Source: Inquilinus sp. KBS0705
Lineage (GTDB): Bacteria > Bacteroidota > Bacteroidia > Sphingobacteriales > Sphingobacteriaceae
Direction of reading: 5' to 3'
DNA length: 64,000 nucleotides
NCBI GenBank assembly: GCA_005938025.2
Contig: VCCI02000001.1
Coordinates: 1,612,001-1,676,000, forward strand
Positions 15,600 through 24,492 of this stretch are shown piece after piece. The translations under genes and the position numbers were made by a program. Below the pieces are notes generated by a model that saw nothing but the letters and a program-made list of their open reading frames with translations, was not told the origin of the DNA and did not search any database. The stretch's first letter is position 1, and each line of letters starts with the position of its first letter.

Positions 15600-17057
15600 T
15601 TACTGCCCTTGCGCCAGGGTATAACCAATTTTGCCGTCAAACTTCATCAGGAACTCAACCGAGCACACTTTAAAATCCTCCGACAGGTCGGCAGCTATGT
15701 GCAATATTTCTTTTTGGGTAATGGTAGTGCCGTCCTTTTTCTCAAAACGAATGCGGTATTCGTTCACCAATTCGGTAAATATCGATCCGGTTGGCCACAC
15801 CTGCGTACCACGGTTTGATATCATCACCAACTGAAAGTTATCGGTTTGTTTGCGTTGTGCAAGTTCGGCCAATTCGTTTGGCTGTTTGCTCGATTCTACA
15901 AACACATCCACCCCTACCATTTCTTCGGTAGTAGTAGTGCTGGTAACGGTTAGTTTATTTTTAAGCGGATGGTCGTGGTTAGCTTTAACTTCCATGTCCG
16001 GCTGGCCAATAACCGCGCCTTTAGCAGGTATGCGGCCTAAGTTGCCTATCACCGCATCAGCAAAACCTTCGGTATTGGCGGCTGCTGTAGCTTTATCGCC
16101 GAAATCGCCTGTGTGTATGCCTTGCTCTAAGGTGTAAAGTAAAGCGTTCTCGATATTGGCAGCGGCAGTAGTAAAACCTAAATAGCGCAGCATTAATATA
16201 CCCGATAGCAATAAAGCGGTAGGGTTAGCAATACCACGGCCTGCAATATCAGGCGCGGTACCATGTACGGCTTCAAATATGGATATGTTATCGCCAATGT
16301 TGGCCGATGGTGCAAAGCCCAGGCCGCCTACTAAACCGGCACAAAGGTCAGATACGATATCGCCCTGCAGGTTGGTTAATACAATAGCCTGGAACATTTC
16401 GGGCCTCGATACCAGCTTCATGCACAAATCATCTACAATAATATCTGATGATTCGATATCCGGGTATTCTTTGGCTATCTCTTTAAAAGTCTCTAAAAAC
16501 AAACCATCGGTTAGTTTCATGATGTTGGCTTTATGCCCGCAAGCCAGCTTGGTGTAGCCCTTGCGGCGTGCCATTTCAAAAGCGTAGCGTATTACCTGCG
16601 CGCTGCCCGGCCGGGTAATAATACGGCGGCCAACAGCAACATCGTTGGTTAGCAAGTGCTCGATGCCGCCGTAAGTATCTTCAATATTTTCGCGAACGAT
16701 GGTTAAGTTAATAGGTATACCTGCTTTTGAAAAAACAGTATCAACCCCATTTAACGACCTAAAATCGCGTTGGTTAGCATAGGTGTTCCAAACTTTACGT
16801 GCGGTTACATTTATACTTTTTACACCCTTGCCTTTCGGGGTTTCCATAGGGCCCTTAAATAATAGGCCAAGGCGTTCGATGGTTTCTTTTGCCTGCGCGG
16901 TCATGCCGGTGGAGTGGCCTGCATCAAAGTAAGATTTCCCCATTTCTACATACTCATAATCGAGCTGTACATTTGCGGCTTCAAATATGCGAAGGACGGC
17001 GGCCATTATCTCGGGCCCTATACCGTCGCCTTTGGCAACTGCTATCTTTGTTTTCAT
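15600..17057 (-). CDS. icd: NADP-dependent isocitrate dehydrogenase
   Basis: This 485-residue enzyme of the isocitrate/isopropylmalate dehydrogenase family converts isocitrate to 2-oxoglutarate in the TCA cycle. The start at 17057 (MKTKIAVAKGDGIGPE) is preferred over 17090 because the family begins there. The substrate-binding loop (RENIEDTYGG), the catalytic Lys in CGHKANIMKLTDG and the metal Asp motifs (DDLCMKLV, NLQGDIVSDL) are present. A C-terminal extension of about 140 residues resembles the Thermus/Rickettsia-type enzyme. A TAnnTTTG element and a terminator bracket the gene, so it is probably monocistronic. Confidence 0.95.
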   Translation of the reverse strand: MKTKIAVAKGDGIGPEIMAAVLRIFEAANVQLDYEYVEMGKSYFDAGHSTGMTAQAKETIERLGLLFKGPMETPKGKGVKSINVTARKVWNTYANQRDFRSLNGVDTVFSKAGIPINLTIVRENIEDTYGGIEHLLTNDVAVGRRIITRPGSAQVIRYAFEMARRKGYTKLACGHKANIMKLTDGLFLETFKEIAKEYPDIESSDIIVDDLCMKLVSRPEMFQAIVLTNLQGDIVSDLCAGLVGGLGFAPSANIGDNISIFEAVHGTAPDIAGRGIANPTALLLSGILMLRYLGFTTAAANIENALLYTLEQGIHTGDFGDKATAAANTEGFADAVIGNLGRIPAKGAVIGQPDMEVKANHDHPLKNKLTVTSTTTTEEMVGVDVFVESSKQPNELAELAQRKQTDNFQLVMISNRGTQVWPTGSIFTELVNEYRIRFEKKDGTTITQKEILHIAADLSEDFKVCSVEFLMKFDGKIGYTLAQGQ

Positions 17058-17087
17058 ATAAATAGTTGTGGTAGGTAAAAAACGGTG

Positions 17088-17095
17088 CAAAGGTA
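17088..17095 (-). promoter_or_regulatory. -7 promoter element of icd
   Basis: On the minus strand this reads TACCTTTG, a match to the Bacteroidota TAnnTTTG element. It predicts a 5' leader of about 25-30 nt before the icd ATG at 17057. Confidence 0.6.
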
Positions 17096-17231
17096 GGGTT
17101 TTTAAGCCTCTTTTTACACCCTTAAATGCTAATTAGCTGAGCTTTTTGACATTTAAATGCATTGTTTACAGCAAATATTTTGCCCGTTTTATAAGATGGA
17201 ATTCGCAATGGGCTTTTTAAAAGATTTAGGT

Positions 17232-17239
17232 TAAATTTG
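17232..17239 (+). promoter_or_regulatory. -7 promoter element of purK
   Basis: TAAATTTG matches TAnnTTTG and ends 10 bp before the purK ATG, predicting a leader of only a few nucleotides. Confidence 0.6.
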
Positions 17240-17249
17240 CAGCACTACA

Positions 17250-18389
17250 ATGAAAGCATTTTACGGCGATTTACGATTAGGAATTTTAGGCGGCGGCCAG
17301 TTGGGCCGTATGCTTATACAACAGGCAATTAATTATAATGTTACCGTTAAGGTACTTGACCCCGACCGCGAGGCGCCCTGCCGCCGCCTTTGCAACGAAT
17401 TTGTTGTGGGGAGTTTAAGCGATTACGAGACTGTTTACAACTTTGGTAAAAAGGTAGACCTGCTTACCATTGAAATAGAAAAGGTAAATGTGGATGCACT
17501 GGAGCAGCTTGAAAAAGAAGGTGTGGTGGTTTACCCGCAATCGCGCATAATAAGGCTGATACAGGATAAAGGCCTGCAAAAACAGTTTTTTAAAGAGAAT
17601 GAGATACCTACTGCCGAGTTTCAGGTGATATCATCCGCACAGCAGTTAAAAGAGAGCCATATACCGTTCCCCTACATACAAAAACTTCGCCGCGACGGCT
17701 ATGATGGCAAAGGTGTGTACAAGGTATTAGATGAAAGCTATTTAAAAAATGCCTTTACCGAACCCAGCCTGATTGAGCGGATGATAGATTTTGAAAAAGA
17801 GATTGGTGTAATAGTAGCCCGTAACGAAAACGGCGAGGTAAAAACCTTCCCGCTGGTTGAGATGGAGTTTAACCCCGAAGCCAATTTGGTTGAGTTTTTA
17901 ATATCGCCATCTACCCTACCCTTTGAGATACAACAGGAAGCTGAAAGCATAGCCAAAAAAATAGCAGAAACTTTAAATATAGTAGGCTTGTTAGCCGTAG
18001 AGCTATTTTTAGATAAAAGCGGTAAGATACTGGTAAACGAACTTGCCCCGCGCCCGCATAACAGCGGCCACCAAAGTATTGAGGGTAACGTTGTATCGCA
18101 ATTTGAGCAGCATTTAAGGGCCATATTTAACCAACCACTGGGCGACACTACCTGCCGAAGCAATGCCATAATGGTAAACGTTTTAGGCGAAGCCGGCTAT
18201 GAGGGCCCCGCCATTTACCAGGGGATAGAAAAAATATTAAAATGTGATGGGGTGTATGTACACCTTTACGGCAAGGCCCTAACCAAGCCCTTCCGTAAAA
18301 TGGGCCATGTAACCATTGTAGATAACGACAGGGAAAAAGCGATTGAGAAGGCAAGATATGTGCAGGAGACGCTTAGGGTGATAGCGTAA
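17250..18389 (+). CDS. purK: N5-carboxyaminoimidazole ribonucleotide synthase
   Basis: PurK is an ATP-grasp enzyme that uses ATP and bicarbonate to convert aminoimidazole ribonucleotide to N5-CAIR in purine synthesis. The 379-residue protein opens with GILGGGQLGRML (about 10-21). It carries the ATP-grasp Lys region KLRRDGYDGKGV near 146-157 and the late NELAPRPHNSGH motif. Its partner mutase purE follows, but a 189-residue membrane ORF is inserted between the two. The gene starts at ATG 17250, almost directly after a -7 promoter element. Confidence 0.97.
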   Translation: MKAFYGDLRLGILGGGQLGRMLIQQAINYNVTVKVLDPDREAPCRRLCNEFVVGSLSDYETVYNFGKKVDLLTIEIEKVNVDALEQLEKEGVVVYPQSRIIRLIQDKGLQKQFFKENEIPTAEFQVISSAQQLKESHIPFPYIQKLRRDGYDGKGVYKVLDESYLKNAFTEPSLIERMIDFEKEIGVIVARNENGEVKTFPLVEMEFNPEANLVEFLISPSTLPFEIQQEAESIAKKIAETLNIVGLLAVELFLDKSGKILVNELAPRPHNSGHQSIEGNVVSQFEQHLRAIFNQPLGDTTCRSNAIMVNVLGEAGYEGPAIYQGIEKILKCDGVYVHLYGKALTKPFRKMGHVTIVDNDREKAIEKARYVQETLRVIA

Positions 18390-18392
18390 GTG

Positions 18393-18959
18393 ATGGCTGA
18401 ACTTAAGCTTTATAAATCGCGTTGGAAGGCTATTAAATTGCTCTTTTTGGCATCACCATTTATCGCATTTGGTTTATATGAAATACTCTATGAACATGGT
18501 GGAACCAACCCGATTATGGCTTGGTTAGCTGTATGCTTTTTTGGTTTAGCAATTCCCATCAGCTTATTTATGCTACTAGATCAACGACCGGAAATTATAA
18601 TCGATGAAAGAGGACTTTTCAGTCGATCCTCTTACGGTTTGTTTGAAAAAAAGCCAAACAGAGGATTTGTTGAATGGCAGGAGATTAAAGATACATATAT
18701 TGTAAAGCAGCCTGTCGGTTGGAGATTTACCACCGGAACCCATAAATATATCTGTATAAAACTCACAGAGACTGCTAAAAAGACTAACAACAAATATTCA
18801 AAGCAAAATGCTGTTTCAAAGTTCTATAATTTAGGTGATTTTTGCATACCATTACTTACTCTTAACGTTAACGAAAACAATTTGAATGACTTTATCAAAG
18901 CAATGCTAGCTAGCGATTTGTCAAAAAAAATAAACTTGATACAAAATACAAAACTATGA
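18393..18959 (+). CDS. Small membrane protein between purK and purE, unknown
   Basis: This 188-residue protein has two helices (about 14-32 and 40-62). A soluble domain follows, with a PH-like beta pattern ([15 protein letters not shown] then [10 protein letters not shown]) seen in STM3941-type membrane proteins. The start is ATG 18393 (GTG 18390 directly precedes it), 3 bp after the purK stop. The stop overlaps the purE ATG in ATGA, so it is cotranslated with the purine genes. It is clearly more AT-rich than purK and purE, which suggests later insertion. No role in purine synthesis can be inferred. Confidence 0.8.
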   Translation: MAELKLYKSRWKAIKLLFLASPFIAFGLYEILYEHGGTNPIMAWLAVCFFGLAIPISLFMLLDQRPEIIIDERGLFSRSSYGLFEKKPNRGFVEWQEIKDTYIVKQPVGWRFTTGTHKYICIKLTETAKKTNNKYSKQNAVSKFYNLGDFCIPLLTLNVNENNLNDFIKAMLASDLSKKINLIQNTKL

Positions 18960-19453
18960 ACCAACCCCAACCAAAGATCGCCATTATAATGGGCAGCAAG
19001 TCGGATTTAAACATTATGCAGGATGCTGCGGATGTTTTGAAAGAACTGGGCGTTGATTACGAGATCACCGTTGTATCGGCCCACCGCACTCCCGACAGGA
19101 TGTTTACTTACGCCCGTGCCGCTGCCGGCCGTGGCATAAAGGTAATTATTGCTGGTGCCGGTGGCGCAGCGCATTTACCGGGTATGGTGGCCTCGTTAAC
19201 GCATTTGCCCGTTATTGGCGTCCCTGTTAAATCAAGCAATTCTATTGATGGCTGGGATTCTATCCTATCTATATTACAAATGCCTAACGGCATACCTGTA
19301 GCAACCGTTGCCCTAAATGCCGCAAAAAACGCGGGTATTTTAGCCGCTCAAATACTGTCAACAGCTGATGAGGCATTAGTAGCTAATTTGATCGCGTTTA
19401 AAGAAAAGCTAAAACAAGTGGTTGAGCAATCGGCTAAGGATATGGAGTCTTAA
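18956..19453 (+). CDS. purE: 5-(carboxyamino)imidazole ribonucleotide mutase
   Basis: PurE class I moves the carboxyl group of N5-CAIR to C4, the step after PurK. The 165-residue protein contains the family motifs [10 protein letters not shown] (13-22), SAHRTPDRM with the catalytic His, and [12 protein letters not shown]. Its ATG overlaps the stop of the preceding membrane ORF by the ATGA arrangement. It is the last gene of the purK unit; the next gene is convergent. Confidence 0.97.
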   Translation: MNQPQPKIAIIMGSKSDLNIMQDAADVLKELGVDYEITVVSAHRTPDRMFTYARAAAGRGIKVIIAGAGGAAHLPGMVASLTHLPVIGVPVKSSNSIDGWDSILSILQMPNGIPVATVALNAAKNAGILAAQILSTADEALVANLIAFKEKLKQVVEQSAKDMES

Positions 19454-19493
19454 TCCCAGGGCAAATCTAAAATCGTAAGTCTACAATCGTAAA

Positions 19494-20057
19494 TCAATTT
19501 AACATCGGGTTTTCGGGGAAGTTGGCAATGTGGGCATACCGCTGGCCAAGGTTTATCACTGCCTCTTTCCACAAATTGTGCTCGTTGTTGCTAAATACGG
19601 TATCTATATCAAACTTATTGGCTACTATCCAGGCGTCTTCGCGCAATTCGTCGTCTAACTGGCCCGGTGTCCAGCCGCTGTAGCCGGTAAAAAATTTAAT
19701 TTCATCCTCTTTCAACTGGTAGTTGGTTATCAGTTCCTTTATCTGCTCAAAATTTCCGCCCCAGTAAATGCCATCCCAAATTTCTATACCGTCGGCAATT
19801 TTTTCGGGGCAGCGGTGTATATAGTGCAGGGTATTGGGTGCAACCGGCCCCCCTTCGTAAACCGGAATTTCGGAATAAGATACATCAGGTAAAATATCAC
19901 CCAGTAAATATTCGGTTTGATGGTTGAGTATAAAACCCATAGCACCTGCCTCAGAATACTCTGTTAGCAGTATTACCGACCTTTTAAAATTAGGATCGGG
20001 CATAAATGGTTCTGATATAAGCAAGCGCCCCGCGGCAGCCGAAATTTGACTTAACAT
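19494..20057 (-). CDS. YqgE/AlgH-family protein
   Basis: This 187-residue cytoplasmic protein of the YqgE/AlgH (UPF0301) family has a typical start (GRLLISEPFMPDPNFKRSV) and the conserved GAMGFILN block (about 54-61). A second block reads FFTGYSGWTPGQLDDE. The family is widespread and associated with envelope and exopolysaccharide phenotypes, but no biochemical activity is established. It is divergent from pdxH and convergent with purE. Confidence 0.93.
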   Translation of the reverse strand: MLSQISAAAGRLLISEPFMPDPNFKRSVILLTEYSEAGAMGFILNHQTEYLLGDILPDVSYSEIPVYEGGPVAPNTLHYIHRCPEKIADGIEIWDGIYWGGNFEQIKELITNYQLKEDEIKFFTGYSGWTPGQLDDELREDAWIVANKFDIDTVFSNNEHNLWKEAVINLGQRYAHIANFPENPMLN

Positions 20058-20083
20058 ACAGTTGTAATTTACTTAAATAACGC

Positions 20084-20091
20084 CAAATGTA
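20084..20091 (-). promoter_or_regulatory. -7 promoter element of the YqgE-family gene
   Basis: The minus strand reads TACATTTG (TAnnTTTG), about 27 bp upstream of the ATG at 20057. Confidence 0.55.
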
Positions 20092-20145
20092 AAAATATGT
20101 TCATTATCACTTAAAATGAAGCTTGTAACAATATATACGGTATAA

Positions 20146-20161
20146 TAAATTTGTAAGTTTG
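20146..20161 (+). promoter_or_regulatory. Two adjacent -7 promoter elements of pdxH
   Basis: TAAATTTG (20146-20153) is followed at once by TAAGTTTG (20154-20161), both matching TAnnTTTG. They lie just before the pdxH ATG at 20167 and could give two starts 8 bp apart. Confidence 0.55.
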
Positions 20162-20166
20162 CGTTG

Positions 20167-20814
20167 ATGGACCAGAAAGATATTGAAAATTTACGACAGG
20201 ACTACACCGCAGCCTCGCTTAGCGAAACCGATGTAGATGCCAACCCTATACGCCAGTTTGATAAATGGTTCAACGAAGCCATTAATTACAAGGTGCACGA
20301 GCCTAACGCCATGACCCTGGCAACGGCAACACACGATGGCAGGCCATCGGCCAGGATAGTGCTGCTAAAGGGCTTTAGCGACGATGGCTTTAAGTTTTAC
20401 ACCAACTATTTAAGCCGCAAAGGTAAAGAGATAAGCAAGAACCCATTAGGCGCCCTTATTTTTTACTGGGGCGATATGGAACGCCAGATACGTATTGAAG
20501 GCACCATTGATAAATTGGATAAAGATTATTCGGAGAAGTATTTCCACTCGCGCCCTAAGCTTAGCCAGATAGGTGCCATGGCATCGCCGCAAAGCCAGGA
20601 AATACCCGGCCGCGAAGCCTTAGAACAACGTATGGCTGCATTAGAGTTAGAGTATGCAGATACGGATGTTCCTAAACCATCTTTTTGGGGTGGCTATGTG
20701 TTGCGCCCACGCATGATAGAATTTTGGCAGGGACGCGGCAGCCGCCTGCACGATAGGATAGTTTATAAGAAAACCGATAATAAAAACTGGAAAATTGTAC
20801 GCCTGGCGCCATGA
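20167..20814 (+). CDS. pdxH: Pyridoxamine 5'-phosphate oxidase
   Basis: PdxH is the FMN-dependent oxidase that makes pyridoxal 5'-phosphate from PNP or PMP. The 215-residue protein has the N-terminal DPIRQF-like motif (NPIRQFDKWFNEA) and the substrate loop ATHDGRPSARIVLLKG. The FMN-binding YTNYLSRKGKE and the C-terminal WQGRGSRLHDR are also present. ATG 20167 is chosen over the preceding TTG at 20164. It overlaps nuoC by 4 bp (ATGA), an unexpected coupling of cofactor synthesis with complex I. Confidence 0.97.
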   Translation: MDQKDIENLRQDYTAASLSETDVDANPIRQFDKWFNEAINYKVHEPNAMTLATATHDGRPSARIVLLKGFSDDGFKFYTNYLSRKGKEISKNPLGALIFYWGDMERQIRIEGTIDKLDKDYSEKYFHSRPKLSQIGAMASPQSQEIPGREALEQRMAALELEYADTDVPKPSFWGGYVLRPRMIEFWQGRGSRLHDRIVYKKTDNKNWKIVRLAP

Positions 20815-21308
20815 GTTTTGACGATATTAAATTATTGCTTACGGATAAATTTGGCGAGGCTGTTGTGCTGGGCGAAGAACGCACCGGCATGCAACCTGCC
20901 CTACTCATCGCTCCGGATAGGATAGCCGATGTGTGCCTGGAACTACGCAATAACCCCAAAACATATTTCGATTTTTTATCGTGCCTAACCGGTATGGATT
21001 ATGGTGTGGATGATGGCCGCTTCGGCGTAGTTTATCACTTGGCATCTATACCTTACCATTTACAGCTAACATTAAAAGTAAGCAGGCTGAATGACCGCAA
21101 TGAGGATAATTTACCTTCGTTCCCCAGTGTTTCGGGTGTTTACCGCACGGCTGATTGGCACGAGCGCGAAGCTTATGACCTGGTAGGGATATTTTTTGAA
21201 GGCCACCCCGATCTACGCAGAATTTTATTGCCTGATGATTGGGAAGGATACCCATTACGTAAAGATTACCAGGCTGCAGAATATTATAAAGGAATAAAAA
21301 TTGATTAA
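20811..21308 (+). CDS. nuoC: NADH-quinone oxidoreductase subunit C
   Basis: NuoC is the 30-kDa-type peripheral-arm subunit of complex I. The 165-residue protein carries the signature EREAYDLVGIFFEGHPDLRRI and LLPDDWEGYPLRKDY near its end. Its start overlaps the pdxH stop in ATGA, and nuoD follows after 9 bp. Confidence 0.96.
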   Translation: MSFDDIKLLLTDKFGEAVVLGEERTGMQPALLIAPDRIADVCLELRNNPKTYFDFLSCLTGMDYGVDDGRFGVVYHLASIPYHLQLTLKVSRLNDRNEDNLPSFPSVSGVYRTADWHEREAYDLVGIFFEGHPDLRRILLPDDWEGYPLRKDYQAAEYYKGIKID

Positions 21309-21317
21309 GATATAATC

Positions 21318-22565
21318 ATGAAGCGTCATTGCTTAGTACCTCGCAATGACGGAAAGAAAAATAGATTGGAAACAACTTCTAAATACAACGAAGCCTTACA
21401 AAGTTATCACAAAAAGATAGCCGAAGCATCTGTGGAAGATATGGTGCTGAACATGGGTCCGCAGCACCCATCAACGCATGGTGTTTTGCGGCTGGAGTTG
21501 ATAACCGATGGCGAGATAGTAAAAGAGGTTATCCCCCATGTTGGTTACCTTCATCGCTGTTTTGAAAAACATGCCGAATCGCTTACTTATCAGCAAACCA
21601 TCCCCTTTACCGATAGGTTAGACTACCTGGCATCAATGAACAACAGCCACGCCTGGGTAATGGGCGTCGAAAAAATGCTGGGTATTGATAAGGATATCCC
21701 AAAACGTGTAGAGTATATACGCGTATTGGTTTGCGAACTTAACCGTATCGCATCGCACCTGATAGCTATTGGCACTTACGGTATTGATATAGGCGCCTTT
21801 ACCCCTTTTTTGTGGTGTTTTAGAGATCGCGAACATGTAATGGGTATGTTGGAATGGGCCTCAGGCTCGCGCATGCTATATAATTATATATGGGTGGGCG
21901 GTTTGTTTTACGATTTGCCGGTTGGTTTTGAAGAACGCTGTCGCGAGTTTGTAGAATACTTTAAACCAAAAATGGTTGAGCTTAACCAATTGCTTACCGA
22001 TAACCAGATATTTATCAATCGTACGGCTAATGTAGGCGTATTGCCATTAGATGTAGCCATTAACTGCGGCTGCAGCGGCCCGGTGCTGCGTGGTTCGGGC
22101 TTAAAGTACGATTTGCGACGTATTGATAACTATTCGGTTTACCCAGAACTTGAATTTGATGTACCGATAGGTACAGGCGCTATGGGCACCACCGGCGATT
22201 GCTGGGACCGTTATAAGGTTAGGGTTGATGAGATTGACCAATCGTTAAGAATGGTTGAGCAATGCCTTGACCGCCTGCAAAAAGAGTTAAAACGTACCCC
22301 TGATTTTGACCCGCGTGCCAAACTGCCGCGCAAAATAACCCCCAAGGCGCAAGATTACTATGCCCGCTGCGAAGGCGCCAAAGGCGAGCTAGGCTTTTAC
22401 TTTGTAGCCGATGGCCGTACCGAAGTACCCTTTCGTGCTAAAGCACGGGGGCCAAGCTTTAATAACCTGTCTGTACTGCCCGAAATATCTAAAGGCGTTA
22501 TGATAGCCGACCTAATAGCAATAATTGGCTCTATCGACTTTGTGTTGGGCGAGGTGGATAGATAG
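21318..22565 (+). CDS. nuoD: NADH-quinone oxidoreductase subunit D
   Basis: NuoD is the 49-kDa-type subunit that forms the quinone site with NuoB. The protein contains [22 protein letters not shown] N-terminal sequence, [12 protein letters not shown] and a C-terminal DFVLGEVDR. The ATG at 21318 opens a 16-residue prefix encoded by a palindromic repeat. A TTG at 21366 in the same frame, preceded by GGAAAG, would give [15 protein letters not shown], closer to what is expected of homologues. The real start is therefore uncertain. A terminator follows the gene. Confidence 0.96.
   Translation: MKRHCLVPRNDGKKNRLETTSKYNEALQSYHKKIAEASVEDMVLNMGPQHPSTHGVLRLELITDGEIVKEVIPHVGYLHRCFEKHAESLTYQQTIPFTDRLDYLASMNNSHAWVMGVEKMLGIDKDIPKRVEYIRVLVCELNRIASHLIAIGTYGIDIGAFTPFLWCFRDREHVMGMLEWASGSRMLYNYIWVGGLFYDLPVGFEERCREFVEYFKPKMVELNQLLTDNQIFINRTANVGVLPLDVAINCGCSGPVLRGSGLKYDLRRIDNYSVYPELEFDVPIGTGAMGTTGDCWDRYKVRVDEIDQSLRMVEQCLDRLQKELKRTPDFDPRAKLPRKITPKAQDYYARCEGAKGELGFYFVADGRTEVPFRAKARGPSFNNLSVLPEISKGVMIADLIAIIGSIDFVLGEVDR
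21325..21352. repeat. Palindromic repeat at the nuoC-nuoD junction
   Basis: CGTCATTGC and GCAATGACG form perfect 9-bp arms around a 10-bp loop containing GTAC. The element lies within the first codons of the nuoD frame. Confidence 0.75.
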
Positions 22566-22582
22566 TTAAACCCTATAACAAA

Positions 22583-22612
22583 AAAAGAGACGCAATTACT
22601 TGCGTCTCTTTT
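22583..22612 (+). terminator. Rho-independent terminator after nuoD
   Basis: The arms AAAAGAGACGCA and TGCGTCTCTTTT surround a 6-base loop, with a T-run on the right. It lies 18 bp after the nuoD stop, between convergent genes, and the A-run on the left could serve the opposite strand. Confidence 0.88.
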
Positions 22613-22633
22613 CATTATAAAGTAATTGTGATT

Positions 22634-23722
22634 TTACTGATTATATACTTTTACCATAAACACGTAATTGCTAAGCTTTTTAATTTGCTGCGTACGGCTT
22701 AAGTTGGCAAGGGTGTTTTTACTATTGATGCTTAACGTTTTGGTTAAAGAATCGGTAGGGATATTTTCAATAGCTTTTAGCAGGTAGTTTGATTTTACAG
22801 CAAAGGCCGCGCTTGATGCCTGGGTTTGTTTACCGCTTATAATACCAATAATATTACCCTTAGCATCTAACAAAGGGCCGCCGCTATTGCCCGGGTTAAC
22901 CGGTACAGACACCTCGTATTCGGTAGTATCGTTATGGAAACCAATTGACGAAGTAAGCGCGCCGGGGCCAAATTTGATCACGTCGCCGGGATAGCCTAAA
23001 GTGTAAACATCTTCACCAAGGTCGCCTTTAGTTTTCCTGAAACTGTATGGTACCGGGCCAAGGTTTTTAAATTCAGGGTCGTTAATTTGCAGGATAGCTA
23101 CATCATACTCCGGCTCGGTGTAAATTACTTTGGTGTGGAATGATTCGCCATCGCTGTTTTGTACGTACACCGAATCTGCACCATTAACCACATGCAAGTT
23201 GGTAACAATATAGCCGTTACCGGTAAGGGCAAAGCCTGTCCCCCTAAATTTCGCAGTAATTACAGGGCCGGTAGTTTTAGTTGACTTAATTTTATTGCCA
23301 AGTTCGTCTTGTTTTTTACCGATATTGGCAACTTCCTGCTTTAACTGCTGGTAGCGCGGGTCGCGGTTACTCAGGTCGCCGGTAAAATAAAGCGTAAGTA
23401 AAGTGGCAAATATAGCTATAGATGCCGCCACCGATATTTTTGAGTGATGATTACGCCACAATTGTACCACCCATGATGGATGCACCATCAGGTTGTCTTT
23501 TAATGTGTGTACATCAATTTCGTCATGTATCTCGTTTAGCCTTGTTTCAAGCGATAAGCGTTCGCCGTATTGCTTTAACAGGCCTGTAAAATGTTTGTGC
23601 TCGGTTATTTTAGCATCAATAGTAGCATCCTTTTTACGCAATGCTTCAAATTGCTCGCGCTCACCGGCGGTCATTTCACCATCCAGGTAACGCTCTATTG
23701 TTTCTAAAAATTCGTCTCTCAT
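22634..23722 (-). CDS. Membrane-anchored trypsin-like serine protease with anti-sigma-like N-terminus
   Basis: This 362-residue protein has three parts. Residues 1-94 are cytosolic and helical, with an anti-sigma-like pattern (IERYLDGEMTAGEREQFEAL). One transmembrane helix spans about 97-114. A periplasmic S1C protease domain (155-325) carries the triad His177 (TNLHVV), Asp207 (YDVAIL) and Ser280 (GNSGGPLL). No PDZ domain is present. The gene follows an ECF sigma factor by 18 bp in the same direction, so it probably acts as its membrane anti-sigma factor, or as an envelope-stress sensor-protease. The anti-sigma role is inferred from context. Confidence 0.88.
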   Translation of the reverse strand: MRDEFLETIERYLDGEMTAGEREQFEALRKKDATIDAKITEHKHFTGLLKQYGERLSLETRLNEIHDEIDVHTLKDNLMVHPSWVVQLWRNHHSKISVAASIAIFATLLTLYFTGDLSNRDPRYQQLKQEVANIGKKQDELGNKIKSTKTTGPVITAKFRGTGFALTGNGYIVTNLHVVNGADSVYVQNSDGESFHTKVIYTEPEYDVAILQINDPEFKNLGPVPYSFRKTKGDLGEDVYTLGYPGDVIKFGPGALTSSIGFHNDTTEYEVSVPVNPGNSGGPLLDAKGNIIGIISGKQTQASSAAFAVKSNYLLKAIENIPTDSLTKTLSINSKNTLANLSRTQQIKKLSNYVFMVKVYNQ

Positions 23723-23740
23723 ATAAATACCCTTCCTAAT

Positions 23741-24307
23741 TTACTGCTGAAAAAATAGTTTTTTCAGCCTTTGCAAACATTTGTATTTCTGCGTCTTTGC
23801 GTTATCAGCATTGGTATAGCCAAACCGCTCGCATATATCCTGCATAGATTTGCTGTGCATATAAAAATCTTCCATAATAGTTTTACAGGGTTCGCCTAAT
23901 AATTTAAGCGCGTCTGCCATTTTGTTTAGCTGTATATCCCTGTCATGATGTGCTTCTACTTCATCCTCAACAAGTAAAAACTCCTGAAAATCCTTTATAT
24001 CGCCCCCGTAGCGGTTCATTTGCTTAAGCCTTTTTAGCCACAAACGCCTGCAAACCGAGTATATATAGGTTTTAAGTTTACTGCTTAACTCAAAATCGCC
24101 CCGTTTTATCTTATTATAAAGAACTATAATCGCTTCCTGATAAATATCTTTTGCTTCATCCTCGTCGCCGTTGTTGTTAATAACCAACTGCAATACCATT
24201 GGGAAATAAGCCAGATATAACTTCTTTAAAACACTGTCAGAGTTGTTAAGTATCCCAATGATCACTTCACTATCTGCCGGTATTTCCACGTTTAACTGAT
24301 TATTCAC
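23741..24307 (-). CDS. ECF-type RNA polymerase sigma factor
   Basis: This 188-residue sigma-70 family protein has only regions 2 and 4. Region 2 (about 54-105) includes DEAKDIYQEAIIVLY and a WLKRL segment. Region 4 (about 134-185) ends with the helix-turn-helix around MQDICERFGYTNADNAKTQKYKC. Such factors redirect RNA polymerase to stress or envelope genes and are held by an anti-sigma factor, here probably the downstream protease fusion. Its targets may include the lipoprotein genes divergent to it, but that is only a guess. Confidence 0.9.
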   Translation of the reverse strand: MNNQLNVEIPADSEVIIGILNNSDSVLKKLYLAYFPMVLQLVINNNGDEDEAKDIYQEAIIVLYNKIKRGDFELSSKLKTYIYSVCRRLWLKRLKQMNRYGGDIKDFQEFLLVEDEVEAHHDRDIQLNKMADALKLLGEPCKTIMEDFYMHSKSMQDICERFGYTNADNAKTQKYKCLQRLKKLFFQQ

Positions 24308-24492
24308 TACTTAATACTTTTTATACCGAATTGTAACCCAATAATATAAATTATTTTTTTGCCCCAATAAGCATGCTTACCAAATGTAGGTTAACAGCCT
24401 ATTATGAGGGCTGCAATATCGTGCAATTAATTGAGAGATTACAGCGGCATTGATTTTGTTAATAGTGTTATTAATACTTTAATATTTCAACC

